From positions 2,852,001 through 2,916,000 of the forward strand of contig NC_068975.1 of assembly GCF_016808095.1 (NCBI RefSeq): a stretch of 64,000 bases of DNA, read 5' to 3'. Under the pieces are notes generated by a model. That model had not been told where the DNA came from and ran no database searches. It saw nothing but the letters and a program-made list of their open reading frames with translations. This document shows, piece after piece, positions 47,810-60,619 of the stretch. A program made the translations under genes and the position numbers. This stretch comes from Vigna angularis. Taxonomy: Eukaryota; Streptophyta; Magnoliopsida; Fabales; Fabaceae. Position 1 is the first letter of the stretch. Every line of letters begins with the position of its first letter.

Positions 47810-49690
47810 TCCGTCACCATGGAACAAACATTTCTATAACTCTTCATAAAAAAATGGGTAGGTACCAAAGGCCCAATAACTGGGACCTAAGGCAAAAAAA
47901 TTGTGCACAACGAGGTTGACATAGGTCATGACATTAATTTATGAGTCAAGTTTTTTTTTAACAACTAATGGACATACAAGTCATGTTCAGCCAAGGATGA
48001 CCACATTGATATCCCATCCATCACCATGGAACAAACATTCTATAACTCTTCATAAAAAATGGGTAGGTACCAAAGGTTAAATAACTAGGGACTTAAGGCG
48101 AAAGTTTTGCACAACGAGGTCAACACAGGCCATGACATTAATTTATGAGTGATTTTTTTTACAATTAATGGACATACAAGTCATGTTCGACCAATGATGA
48201 CCACATATTTATACAACTCTTGGTGAAAAAACTGCATTGGTAACAAAGGCTAAATAATTGAGGATTTAGGCAAAGGTTTTGCACAGACAGATCAACTTGA
48301 AAATGACATTGATTTTGAAGTGCAATTTTTTTTTAACACTTATTTGACATACAGGTGATGTTTAGGCAATTATTATAACATTTATATCGAACTTCATCCC
48401 TAATGAACCATTTTTTAAAGAGATATTGGTGCAAAAACTGCATTGGTACCAAAGGCTAAATAATTGGGAACTTTAGGGAATGATTTTGCATAGACATGTA
48501 AACTTTCAAAATGGTATTGATTTTGAAGTGCGAATTTTTTTTAACACTTATTTGACATACAAGTGATGTTCAGGCAATTATTATGACATTTATATCAAAC
48601 TCCATCCCCAAATGAACCATTTTTTCTAGAGCTCTTGGAGAAAAAATTGCATTGGTACCAAAGGCTAAATAATTGGGGTTTGTAGGCAAAGCTTTTGCAC
48701 AGGCAAGTCAACTTTGAAAATGACATTGATTTTGAAGTGCAGAAGTTTTTTTAACACTTATTTGACATACAAGTGATGTTCAAGCAATTATTATGATATT
48801 TATATCGAACTTCATCCCCAAGGAACTATTTTTTAAAGAGAGATTGGTGCAAAAACTGCATTGGTACCAAAAGCTTAATAACTGGGAATTTTAGGCAAAA
48901 GTTTTGCACAAACATGTAAACTTTGAAAATTGTATTCATTTTGAAGTGTAATTTTTTCTTAACACTTATTTGACATACAAGTGATGTTCAAGCAATGATT
49001 ATGATATTTAAATCGAACTCCATCCCCAATGAACCATTTTTTCTAGAACTCTTGGAGAAAAAATTGCATTGGTACCAAAGGCTAAATAACTGAGGAGTTT
49101 AAGTAAAGATTTTGCATTAACAGATCAACTTTAAAAATGACATTCATTTTTAAGTGCAAATTTTTTTTAACACTTATTTCACATACAAGTGATGTTCATT
49201 CATTGATTATGACAATTATATAGAAGTCCATCCCCAATGAACCATTTTTTCTAGAACTCTTGCTGCAAAAACTTCATTGGTACCAAAGACTAAATAATTG
49301 GAGACTTTAGGCAAAAGTTTTGCATAGAGAGGTCAACTTTGAAAATGACATTCATTTTGAAGTGCAGAATTCTTTTTAACACTTATTTCACATAAAGTGA
49401 TGTTCAGGCCATGATTATGACATTTATATTGAACTTCATCCCCAAAGAATCATTTTTTGTAGAACTCTTGGTGAAAAAAATGCATTGGTACCAAAGGGTA
49501 AATAAATGGGGACTTTAGGCAAAGGTTTTGCACAAGCAAGTTAACTTTGAAAATGACATTCATTTTGAAGTGCATAATTTTTTTAACATTTATTTCACAT
49601 ACAAGTGATATTCAGGCAATGATTATGACATTTATATCGAACTCAATCTCCAATAAACCATTTTTTGTCGAACTCTTGGTGAAAAATTTG
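47810..49690. repeat. Tandem array of about nine 207-bp units in the MULE loop
   Basis: The landmark GGTACCAAAGGCTAAATAA (or a close variant) recurs at about 47866, 48065, 48238, 48445, 48652, 48859, 49070, 49280 and 49486; most steps are 205-211 bp, and the first two are shorter. Each unit also contains TTTTGCACA, GTCAACTTTGAAAATGACATT, TTTTTTAACACTTATTTGAC and CATCCCCAATGAACCATTTT. The central units are more alike than the first two, as expected from unequal exchange. No coding function is evident. Confidence 0.9.
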
Positions 49691-49986
49691 TTCACACATG
49701 CACAAATTTTCAATTTTCAAATCGATATAATAATTTACTTATAAATTATTATTCAAACGATTATGTTGTTCATACACGAAAGCAATTAACGTTAAACATT
49801 GTTGGCTATATAAATGATGGATATGGAAAATGAAAACTTCATTATCATAACAATGTCTTTTTCATTCTTACTGAAACAACGATCTACAACATATCTGTAT
49901 TTTTTATTTATCGACCGATGTCCAAGAATATATATGACTTTAATTACAATGAAAGAATGAGCAGAAAGTCTGGTTTCTTTCTCGCG

Positions 49987-50142
49987 AAAGTTCTTGTACC
50001 ACATTGCTGATAGTTTTGGATATCTTTTCAAACCATTTTTGTAATCTATGAAGATCATTCTGAATCGTGATGTATAGCCCAAAGACCATTCAAAATTCTC
50101 GAAGAAAGACCACACAAAATATCCCTTCACATTTACTCCATT
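49987..50142 (-). pseudogene. GH1 beta-glucosidase C-terminal fragment, right arm (frame intact)
   Basis: The mirror copy of the fragment at 47292-47447, but open throughout: NGVNVKGYFVWSFFENFEW, then YTSRFRMIFIDYKNGLKRYP and KLSAMWYKNF, inside an open frame of 130 codons (50184-49792). The stops of the left arm are absent, so the left arm decayed or the right arm was better preserved after the arms formed. A short C-terminal piece of a (beta/alpha)8 barrel cannot be an active enzyme. An antisense or siRNA effect on a parent gene is possible but only inferred. Confidence 0.85.
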
Positions 50143-50739
50143 CTTACGATAATGAAATAAATATAAATTAAAAAATAAAATCAAACAACATATGTAAGAG
50201 TTGGATAGGAATAGAGTTGATAATTAAGTTCAACGTATCACAATAACTATATCATCTTTAATTAATTGAGCATGCTTTAATACCAACTTAACCATGTCTT
50301 TAATCATTTTTCCATAGTCTAATCAAAATGCAAAATCATATTTTAAAATCAGTCTAAGAGAAGGCATGCCACTTAGATCTCCGAATCAAAAGAAAAAGAT
50401 ACACGTATAAAATAATGTATTGTCAACTATGACATTTTCTTAATATTTTAAGTACAACTTTTTCCACATACCTCCAAATGGGATTATTCTTTTTTTATTA
50501 GAAAATAGACTAAAAAGTCTTTTCAATGACTACTAATTCATAATATTTGGACAACAGCACTAACTGCATTAAAATTATTAAAATCGACATCTTAATCATG
50601 CTCATGTATTTTCAGCTTTTACCTTTGCTGACTATTTTGCTCATAACTCTCTCCATCGAACTCTAAAGGAGACGATTCTTGTTTTTTTTGGAACAAAAAC
50701 TCAAAGAGCTTTCCAAGGACTACTAACTCATAATTTTTA

Positions 50740-50935
50740 GACCTCTATGCTAGTCGTAGATAATTTTTCAAGATCAACGTTTTATCTATATTTCCTAGAT
50801 GGTTACTCTCACCGATATGAAGACATATGAAGACACCACTTGAATGGATTTTCGCTAAACGTGTTCGATCATTTTCTCTTAGTATACCATTAATCTCAAC
50901 TATGACTTTGGTGTCGCACCACGGCCGCAATCGAA
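50740..50935 (-). pseudogene. Unidentified captured fragment, right arm
   Basis: The mirror of 46500-46780: RPWCDTKVIVEINGILREND and, in a shifted frame, the PFKWCLHMSSYR-like end. It remains open for 61 codons in one frame. Function unknown. Confidence 0.4.
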
Positions 50936-51685
50936 ACTATAAATTATTTTCAACATAGAAAACCATTAACCAACATTTTTCAAAGAAACTAATATATTTT
51001 CAATACATTACATTTATTTATTTTGTTATGCGCTTCTTCTTTAATGCAATCCATCACTGTCAAACCAAATGTAATACAAAACCTAAGTCAAAATAACCCA
51101 AAAACAACCACAAACCCAAAAAATTCAAACTTTCCACTCCAAAACCACATCAGCCAAAAAATGTTCAACAAAACATCAAACCACACTTAACGATACCACG
51201 ATAAACACCCAAATAACACAACAACCCCTAAATGTCCAAAATGTTTTTAAAGGACTTAAACCCACCGAACACAAACAATGCATTATCGAAAGGAGCGAAG
51301 GAAAGCTTCAAAAACCACCTCCGATGATGGTTTCAGGGTTCGTTGGTTCCAAACGGCGGAATAGCAACGCGTATAACGTTACAGTCAATGGTAGCACTCC
51401 GGCGAATTTCGAAGTTCGACAACAGCGAGGACGCTTGTGGGGAGAGGGACGCTTGTAGGTGGGTGGGTGAGAGGAAGGTTCTCTAGAATTCTCCTGCAAA
51501 AATCACTTTTTTTTAAACTCCTCCAAATGAATGCCGCGAAAACAAAACCCTCCAACCCTTAAATTTCCATCTAATTTTTAATATTTTAAAACATTTTCCA
51601 CATATACCAATTTGAGAACGACATGTGGCTGTGTCAAAATGTTGTAAAAAAAATTGATGTCAAAGTATCATTATCCTTACACAAA

Positions 51686-52551
51686 AGGTTTGGAATATCG
51701 AAACACTAAAGTCTGGCCATAGAGTTCGCCAATCACTACTATTCAGTTGTTAGTTTATTTCACCACAACATAATTTTATTTTGTTGAGAAGTGTTTTAAA
51801 CTCAGTTATATTTCTTTTTTAGAAAACATTTTACTTATGTTATCACTTGAAAAGGGAGTGAAATCATGGAGAGGTGTTGGTACATATTTAAAGTTTTGAA
51901 AATTATATCTGCTCTCTTGAATTTCTTTCGGATTCTATAAACATATTTCTTGCATTGCAAGTTACCTTCAAATAAGGAAAATTAATTAAATTACATTTGT
52001 TTAAATATTTTAACTTAGACGTGTTGTGAATGTAATAAATGTAATGTTGAGATTCCTTGAAATGGAATTTTACGGAGTTGTGGTGAAATGAAAAATACAT
52101 ATGTTGAGAACCAAAAATACATGTTGAGTGGAAATGAAAAACGAAGTGTTTTAAACTCATTTATATTTCCGAAAACATTTTTTCATTCTTCATTTTACAA
52201 TCGGAATAGAGAAAATACACTTTTTCTGTATTTTTTTTAATACTCTATTTTTTTTTCATACACTTTCATAATATTTTCAATAAAAACATTCTTTGTTTTA
52301 ATTTCTAGTGAAAACGAGACATATTTAACTTTGTGCCCATTCATTACATTCTTATTTTGTTCTTTTTAATAAAACTAAGTTCTCTTGAGAAGTTGTTCTG
52401 ACGCAGGTGCGCACGCATACCAGTAAAGAGATAAAAAACAAGTGAAATCTTGGCGGCTCCCATGTAAACGGAAGAACACATATCCCGATTCCCAAGACAG
52501 TGCCTCCGCAATTCAAACGGAATTCTCACCGGAAAACAAGTGCCGGCCACC
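51686..52551 (+). promoter_or_regulatory. Upstream region of the SANT-like gene
   Basis: No gene is seen. 51686-52380 is AT-rich. GC rises from about 52380 to 52560, just before the proposed start codon, as is usual for plant leaders. No confident TATA box could be picked out. The minus frame 52344-52574 is a shadow of this leader. Confidence 0.4.
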
Positions 52552-55500
52552 ATGACAGGTACTCCCTTCTTCAATTTCGATTACCGCGTACCAAGTGAAG
52601 TTTTACACACCACCGAAATTCACTTTCCGAAGAATTCGCATTTGTTTTTTTTTATTAATTTTTTAGTTTTTGTAAAGTTTGATTGTTTATTGCGTTCTTT
52701 TTTTATATTTATATTTTATTCTTTTTATGCTCCTTTGAGTTTGAGTGTTCCCCTTAGTCTGAACTGAAAGCAGTTTTTCTCTCTCTCTTCTGGGTGCAGT
52801 ATTTCTGGTGTTGATACAAATTGCTGTATTTTCTATAATATTTTCTCTTTATTATTATTGCTGTTGTTTGTGTGGATTTACTATAATTATTGTATGATTT
52901 AGGGACATCATATTACATGTATCAATGATGTCACTCAATTTCCATTTCCTCATAATATTTAGGAGTTTTAACAACTTTTTCTTGTAAATTCTCGGGATTT
53001 CAAGCTCCATTTAGCTGTGTTTTGTTCTGTACGTGTAAAACACTAGATTTACTACATGTGTAGTTAAAGATTAAATTTCTTAAATGGTACTGTTTTTTAA
53101 AGCTATTTTTCAACTACTTTTATGTTGTAGGAAAGTTCGGATCAGGGAAGAGTTTAATTCCATGTAAGGTTGAAGAAGACCACCAACCTCAGCGAGGATT
53201 TATGGCCGGTATAAATGTCCGTTATAAACCAGTTTTTCTCGAAGTGAACCAAAGACCTGGGCTTGCGAGAGCAGAAGGCCTACAAGGTGAGTTAACTACC
53301 TGCTGGGCACTCAAAACCTGTTTCGGAAGCTGGAAAAATATAAGTGATTATTTACTAAGATGCCAAACTTGATTGATTACATTGTTGGTCTTGAACCTAT
53401 TTGTTAGAAGAGTTGAAATTTGCAATCGTTGGTTATGTGCTCTGTTAATATGTTCCTTAATGTGATCAAATTTTCAACTAAAGAGACAAAAATTGTTATA
53501 AAGAATTTGAAAGCTCCTTTTCAATTTAATGTGATGTGGTTTTGTGACTTGGAGCTTCACTCAGGTTAATTTATGAAGGTAACACTGGCTTCATACTTTA
53601 CTGTGGCATAGCATTTGATTGTTTCATGTTGTCAAGCAGGTGAAATGTGTTGTTATCATACTCCTGCTGAGTATGATACTTGGTAAAAAATTATCAACAT
53701 AAAATCCTGAAGAAAACAGTAAAATCGTGTATTATGTGGATTTTCAGGGATGCATTCTAAGATATACCAGTCTCGTGGTTCTAGTGACAAGGAGAAACCA
53801 AAGTACATGGTTTGGACAAACGAAATGGACAAGTGCCTCACTGAGGTACTTGCTGAGCAAGTGAAAAAGGGGAACAAAATGGATAACATGTTGAAGCCAG
53901 CAGCATTTTCAGGTGCACTAAAAACACTGAACGAAAAGTATGGTATGTATGTCACCAAAGGACACATAAAAAATCGACTGAAGACATTGAGGAAACAGTT
54001 TGGGGTTTTGAAGGAACTCCTTGCTCAAAGGGGATTTATGTGGGATGACACAAAAAAGATGGTTGTTGCAGATAACTCTGTTTGGAATGACTACATCAAG
54101 GTAATTTTCTTACATGTATTACAGTATGCATTCATAAGTTTGCAGTTTTATGTTGATTGTCGATATGCTTATGTTACCTGCAGATGCACCCTGATGCAAG
54201 GATTTTTCAGGCAAAATCTATAGAAAACTATGACCAATTATGTATTATCCTTGGAAATGAACAAGTAATTGCAAGCCTTTCAGATAATGTTACAGACACA
54301 GATGTAAACTTTGGTGTTGATAAGAGGGATCCAGATCTTGCCACTGTATCTGAAGTACATCATGATGGAAACCAGACCAAAAGCCTCAGGTGGACAGTTG
54401 AAATGGACCATTGGCTTGGAAAGATTCTTGTTGATCAAGTGAAGAAAGGCCTTAAAGTAGATAAAGTTTTGCTGACAGAAGCATATGAAGCCGCTGTTTC
54501 AGTAGTAAATGCAAAATTTGGGCTTCATCTGGCAAAATTCAATATTAAAAATCGTCTTAAAACTTGGAAGAAACAGTATGAACAGTTAATGGAAATTCTG
54601 TCTCATACTGGATTTAAGTGGGATAAAAGTAAGAAAATGATCATTGCAAATGATTCTACATGGAATGACTATATCCGGGTATGTTGTCTCCTTTGGAACT
54701 GTTAGATAGCAATCACTATCTCCTCCCCGATCCCCATGTTGAGTAAACCTTTCAGATATTGCAAAGATTATTTGTTTTTTACTTTTTAATAAATTCTTCC
54801 CAAAACTCATCAACCATTGTCTTTATAGATAACATGTGGAAACACAAGCACAACAGCTGCTGTTTGTCCACATTTTTTTTTCGGAAATAATTGTTTTTTG
54901 AATACAATTAAATTTTTTGATGTAACTATTATTACAATGAAAAATAATTGCCAAAACATAAAACAAAGTAAAAATTGTAATAATATATATATATAAAAAG
55001 ATATAAAATTTTTTATTTTTATTAGTTATTATAATTATACAATAAAAACATTTTCAATCTTTTATCAGGACTGTTCATTATGGGTAGTTTCTTCTAAATA
55101 ATGGAAACTACAAAGTTTCTTAGAAGATAGGGATAGGAAAGGTAAAAGACGTAAAACAATGTGTACACAAAAAAATAGCTACAGAAATCTTCACTATTAA
55201 TTATTATAGATTAATTGTGTGTGGGTAACATTTGGGGTGCATGAGTAGCTTTGTAAACCCATCTTTTGTTAATTGTTAAGAAAGCATCTTTATAGCATGA
55301 AATAGTTGTACTTTCTGACAGCTGCTTATTTTTAGGTGGTCTTCAGTAATTTTTTTATAAACTAATGTTAGGCATCACTATGTACCTTGATATCTAAGCT
55401 GACACCCCAGAGCACTCCAATCGTTTGCCATCATAGTAAATTGATCTTCAAGTTATTCAAATAAATGATAGTGTTAAGAGTGAAATCATAACATCATATT

Positions 55501-58500
55501 GTCTAATTTAGTTATAGGCGTGAATATCTCATTTAAGGAAAACAAGACATCCTCTAATTGTGTGTAATGAATGCAATAAGCGTATATAGTCATGCATCCC
55601 CTAGTGTATTCTAACACATTGTTTTATGCTCGTTGTGCCTCTATTTTCTCTCTTGTAACACAGTTTCTAGAGCCCAAAAGACATTCTTTGAAAACCTTGT
55701 TTGCCCAGTGGATCCATTGTCCGTGAAGATATTTTTCTTTTTTGGTGAACCATGTATATATCTAGATTTCTGTGTTGGACCCCGTTTCCTAGTGATGTTT
55801 CACTTTCTGATGACTTTTTAACACTTACTCACCCAAAATGGTGCACCTTGGCCAGATCTACTCAACTCCACCAACCACCAATGATTTTACAATTTATTTT
55901 CTCTGTGTTGATGATGGGTGTCCCAGAAATCGACAAAGCAGGACATGGAACAGACCCAACTGAACAAGTGGTGGCCATTTACGATATCAGCAAGAAAGAA
56001 AAACGGGGTTCAAGGAGAGGAGAGTCACGTACAAGCCAACAACCCAAGCAAAGTCCTATAGGAGAGGAGGTTAATGCTTGGAATGAACCTAGGAAGTTCC
56101 AGTGTGAACTATGGAAGAGATGATGACATTCTGATGATGTTCAGCCTGCATAAGCAAAGGTTGATGCTTTAAACAAACCAAGGAAGCTCCAATGAGAGCT
56201 GTGGAAGAGACACAAGGGCATTCTAATTGTGGCAGGATGACATGTGAGTTGTACGTGTGTGACAGGGAGATAATGAATGGATAACTGTTGCTCTCCCATT
56301 TGCTGATATTAAGTCTCATGATCAATGAATAACCAAGAAGGGAGATATTTGAGGGTGAGCAAGCTCAAGATGAATGTGATGGTGGACATGTTGACTTAGC
56401 TAAAGCAAGTTCAAGCACTTGATCTTGATAGTATAGTTGTTGATGTACATTTTTCATCTGAGGAAGAGCTTAACATGATCATGAAGATGATGATGGTTGT
56501 GGTGTACATGAGTCATTAGATTATTGGATAGAGAAACTTGAAGACATTTGTCCTTTTCTAGCTATTTAATTCCCATCACTTTAACAACTTATGTTTTGTA
56601 TATGCACGAATTTATTTATTTGGTGTAGTTTGAAAACTTATATAATAGTCATGCACTGCTAAATGTAGTCACTTTAGTGTTGTTGATTTGTTGTTGTGCT
56701 ATACTTTTTCATATGAAGTAGACTCTTAGGAGTCTACTAGTAGAATCTACAAATTGCTGAGTTTGATAACCACGATGTATAGTCTGGCTCTACACTAATG
56801 TATATTTAGTTTTGCAAGTATGAATAATTGAAAATACGTCTCTGAGAAATCAGAGACAAAGGCTACAACCTATGACATACTAGATACAAAAGCAACTCTA
56901 TAAAAGCTATACATCAAAAGATAATCATCATTATTCAACATATGCATAGAAAATCTTGCCTAATCATCATCACAATATCTAGAAACTTGGTTGTCCCCCT
57001 TATCCTCCCTTTTCCTCATACAATAATCCTTGCTAGGAGCCTTTTTGATATATCTAAAAAATTGCATGACAACATTCCACTGATCAATATGAGGATTATG
57101 CATGAATTGACTAAAAGTCCCAATTGGAAAAGAAAGATTGGGTTTGGTGATTGAGGTAAATGTGCTTCTGCACTAATCTCCTATATCTCAAGATCTGAGA
57201 ATGATTCACCTCGATCAATTTTTAGCTTTTGATTGGTTTCCATGAGACTATCAATAGATCTCCACTCAGTCATGCCCGATTCCTCTAAAATTTTCATACC
57301 ACATTTTCTCTGATACCACAATGCCTTGCTTTGATCGGACTCCTCAATACCAAGAAAGTATTTTAAACAACCAAGATCTTTGATTTAAAAGTGACAAAAA
57401 TAGGTGTTTTTTCACCTTGGAAATTTTAGCAGCGTCATTTCTTATAACAACAATATCATCAACATAGACAATTAAGTAAACACATTTCTTGGGAGAAGTG
57501 TGGCAACAAAACATTGAATGACCTGTTTCAGTTCATTTCAATCCAAATTTCAACATCACATTACTAAATTTCTCAAATCAAGCTCTATGAGATTGTTTGA
57601 GACCATATAGAGATCTTCACAATTTGTAGAGTAAACCAGACTCCCACTTAGCAACAAATTCAGGAGTATGCACGGTATAGATCTCCTCATTTAGGTCACC
57701 ATGATGAAAGACATTTTTAATGCCTTTTTGATGAATGATTAATAGTGAATGACAACCATAGCAAGAAAAATCTGAACTGTTGTGATTTTTGCCACATGAG
57801 AGAAGGTATCACCATATATCCAACCTATAGTGTATCTCTTAGTCACTAATTTGGCTGAGACAATTAATTTCACCATTGGCTCCGACTTTAATGGAATATA
57901 CCCATCTACAACCAATTGGTTTCTTTTTACGAAAAAGAGGAACCAACTCCCATGTTTGACTATTCAAGAGCCTACATTTCAACAATCATGGTTTGTCGTC
58001 ATCCAAAATGATAAGGTGCTTCTTGAACATTTTTTAGAATAGTAAATGAAGATATAGAGGAAATATATGAATAATACAAAGGGGATAGAGAATGATAACT
58101 CAAAGTTGTAAATAGGATTGGGTTCTGAGTATACCGAATACCTTTTCTAATTGTGATGGGCTAGCTTGAATTATCATCATTAGGATCTGTGGTAGGAATA
58201 TTTGACGGTGAAGGGCATTAAACTAGTTACAGGACAATAATTCAGAATGATTTATCATTCTTGAATCATATTTCAATATTTCGACTGCAGCATATCTGTC
58301 TGAATGTTTTCATTTTATTGCCTCCAACTGGTATAATTCGTGATGTTAATGAAAATGAAAATAATCTCTAGTTTTCTCTTAAACCATCTTAATCTGTTGA
58401 TGGCATCTCACTTTAATGCTGTACATTAAAGTTTCTTGATGTCTAGAAATGTAATTTTCATCTTCACAACATTCATTCTTTATTTTTTGTGTATTCAGAT

Positions 58501-60619
58501 ATATATTTAGATAGTGTATTTTATATCAAGATTTGGTTTAAGAGTTACATATGTATAATTATTAATTATTTTAACCTGAGATTATAATGCTTAAGAATTA
58601 TTAAGTATTTTGATGTTGATGACGTCATGATATTCGTTCTTCCTATAATGCCAGATGCATCTTGATGCAAGGACTTTCCGCGGTAGAGTTTTTGAGAACT
58701 ATGATCAATTCTGCATTATCTTTGGCAATGAACCTTTGCATTGGGATGAATCTGAGCCTTGTGATGCAGTTAACTATGATATCAATGTTAGAGATCCTGG
58801 AAGGCAAGTGCGGTGGACAAGTGACATGGACAGTTGTTTAAGTGCAATCCTTGTGCAGCAAATAAAAAAAGGCAACAGAAGCGAATTTGACTACAAATGG
58901 AGGCCTGCTGCATTTGAAGCATCTGTCCTGGCTATTAATGAAATGTTTAAGCTGTATTTGACGAAAGATCATGTGAAAAATCGTCTAAAAACATGGAAAA
59001 GACAGTATGATATTCTGAAGGAACTTATGAACCACAGCGGATTTGAATGGGATGAAAAGCGAAAAATGGTCATTGCAAATGATTCTGTATGGAATGAATA
59101 TGTTAAGGTACTTATAAGCTTACTTTTAGTTTCTGTATGACTTTTACTGCATAGGGATATTTTTTATCCAACTTGTAACAATTGTACCTTTTTGGAACAG
59201 AATAACCCTGATGCTCGGCTCCTTAAAGGACGAGTTATCAGAAACTACAATGAATTGCGCGTAATTATAGGTCATTGTGATCCACATGATAGTCCCATGA
59301 GTGGTGCTTGTGCTACTATGGGTATGACTACAGACAATGGTGTTATGGAGGTTCAAGAGACAAACTGCCGTAGAACCAACTATGCAAAAGAAAAAGGAAA
59401 TAGTGTGACATGGACAGATGAGATGGATCATTACTTGACAGAGTTGCTAGTCAATCAAGTATTGTTGGGAAACAAGCTAGAGAAAAATTTCAAGACCTCA
59501 GCATATATGGCTGTTGTAACTGCTCTAAATGAGAGATTTGGCCTAAATATAACCAAAGAAAACATTATAAGCCGATTGAACATATGGAAAAAACAGTATG
59601 GCCTTTTGAAAGAGATGCTCTCTCAAGGGAGTTTTGGGTGGGATGAGGAATGTAAGATGATTGTTGCAACCAACTTAGAATGGAATGAATACATTAAGGT
59701 ATATTCAGTTTTGCTTAGTATTAAATTAGTGTCGAAGTTTCTTTTTTTTATTATATTTATTTGCTATTGCAATACTTAAGCTCCTAATTGGTTATCAAGT
59801 TTAGGCCAATAAATCCAGTGATATGGTGATAATCTTCAATTGTTACCCCACCTAGTCACTTGAAGCTGTTTAAATTAAACCAGAGACCCATCATAATAAT
59901 AACTAACAAAATGCATCCACATTGCCTACGTGTCATGTATTGTGGTTGGTTTCATTTGCTAGCAACTACAACCACAACCTCAACTGCATATTTCACAACT
60001 TTATCCCGTTGCACTGCTGAACAATGTTTTTCTGATTCATGTTTGGCCTGTGGTTATTCAGAAACATCCGGATGCTAGGCATTTGAGAGACCAGCACATA
60101 GCGAACTACCATGAATTATGTATGATTGTTGGTAATGAGCAAGGAATTGGAAATTGGTCCGAAAACTCTGAGAGGTTTGATGTAAATATTACACCTAACT
60201 ATGAAGAGCATGCAGAAACTCCAGCACTTGTGTTGCCTAATGCAGAGCTGAGCCATGATGATGATGCAAGTGATGAAGTGCACGGCTCATCTGAGCAAAC
60301 AAGGGCAAGACCTTCATCATCACAATCACATTCGGAGCAACCGTCAAAACGAAGGCGCACTTGTGATGTTTTGCTACAAATGATGAGTGTTATGGCCGCA
60401 GATATAAGTCGGATAGCTGATGCATTAACTGAAACTAACAGCAGAGTGTGCTTAGAGGAAGTGGTGGAAAAGGTACAAAATATGACTGACTTTGACGATG
60501 ATCTCATCATCGAAGCTTGTGAGTATTTATGTTTTGATGAGAAGAGGGCATTCATGTTTTTGAAATTAGAAGACAGATTAAGGAAAAAGTGGTTGATGAA
60601 ACGATTGCGAGGTCAATAA
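52552..60619 (+). CDS. Four-domain Myb/SANT-like protein, seven exons
   Basis: Exons 52552-52558, 53131-53286, 53748-54100, 54184-54678, 58655-59107, 59201-59698 and 60062-60619 join in frame to 839 aa with GT..AG borders. Four Myb/SANT-like domains (Myb_DNA-bind_3 type) begin near residues 76, 240, 389 and 557. Each runs from W(T)..MD..L to a (F/L).W(D)...KM(I/V)(I/V)A..S.WN(D/E)YI(K/R) end. Each is followed by a linker motif (HPDAR.(F/L)....I.NY..LC.I.GNE) that starts the next exon. The C-terminus has a Ser/acidic stretch, a KRRR nuclear-signal candidate and an all-helical tail. The family includes the Arabidopsis L10-interacting MYB-type proteins and At2g24960-like repeats; a nuclear DNA- or protein-binding role is likely. 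The 7-nt first coding exon (ATG in GCCACCATGA) is the least certain part; Met27 or the ATG at 53750 are alternatives. Confidence 0.88.
54840..57180. other. Left part of the 4-kb intron 4 of the SANT gene
   Basis: Intron 4 (54679-58654) is far longer than the other introns. Its left part is AT-rich. Around 55640-56560 it holds LTR- or leader-like sequence: TTTGCCCAGTGGATCCATTG at about 55700 resembles the sequence following the left LTR in OXA1 intron 4 (about 22460). The frame at 55752-56123 (Gln/Lys/Ser-rich) has no recognisable domain. Confidence 0.5.
57190..58045 (-). pseudogene. Ty1/copia reverse transcriptase remnant in SANT intron 4
   Basis: On the minus strand, broken frames give PIGCRWVYSIKVGANGEI, then SLYGLKQS..A and FGLK, then KKCVYLIVYVDDIVVI, the RVT_2 catalytic box with the YVDD metal-binding motif at about 57449-57465. 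Stops and frame changes throughout show it is dead. The order and spacing are those of copia reverse transcriptase. It is antisense to the host gene, and its insertion probably explains the intron length. Confidence 0.85.

Larger units (their letters stand above)
45793..51676. mobile_element. Mutator-like element (Pack-MULE) with arms of about 2 kb
   Basis: The left end reads GTATAACGATACTTTG and the right end, reverse complemented, GGATAATGATACTTTG. The flanks are TTACTCAAA (45784-45792) and TTACACAAA (51677-51685), a 9-bp duplication with one mismatch. Inside, 45793 to about 47807 and about 49688 to 51676 are reverse complements of each other. Between them lies a 1.9-kb array of 207-bp repeats. 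Each arm carries host-like fragments, including GH1 beta-glucosidase. No mudrA transposase is recognisable. Confidence 0.85.

Noticed and set aside
52540..52767. 75-aa frame running through the start of the SANT gene
   Set aside because: It reads through the GT donor at 52559. Joining ATG ACA G to the exon at 53131 keeps frame with the rest of the gene, so the read-through is intronic.
55752..56123. 123-aa plus-strand frame in SANT intron 4
   Set aside because: No domain, lies in LTR-like sequence within an intron, and is not joined by splice sites to the gene.
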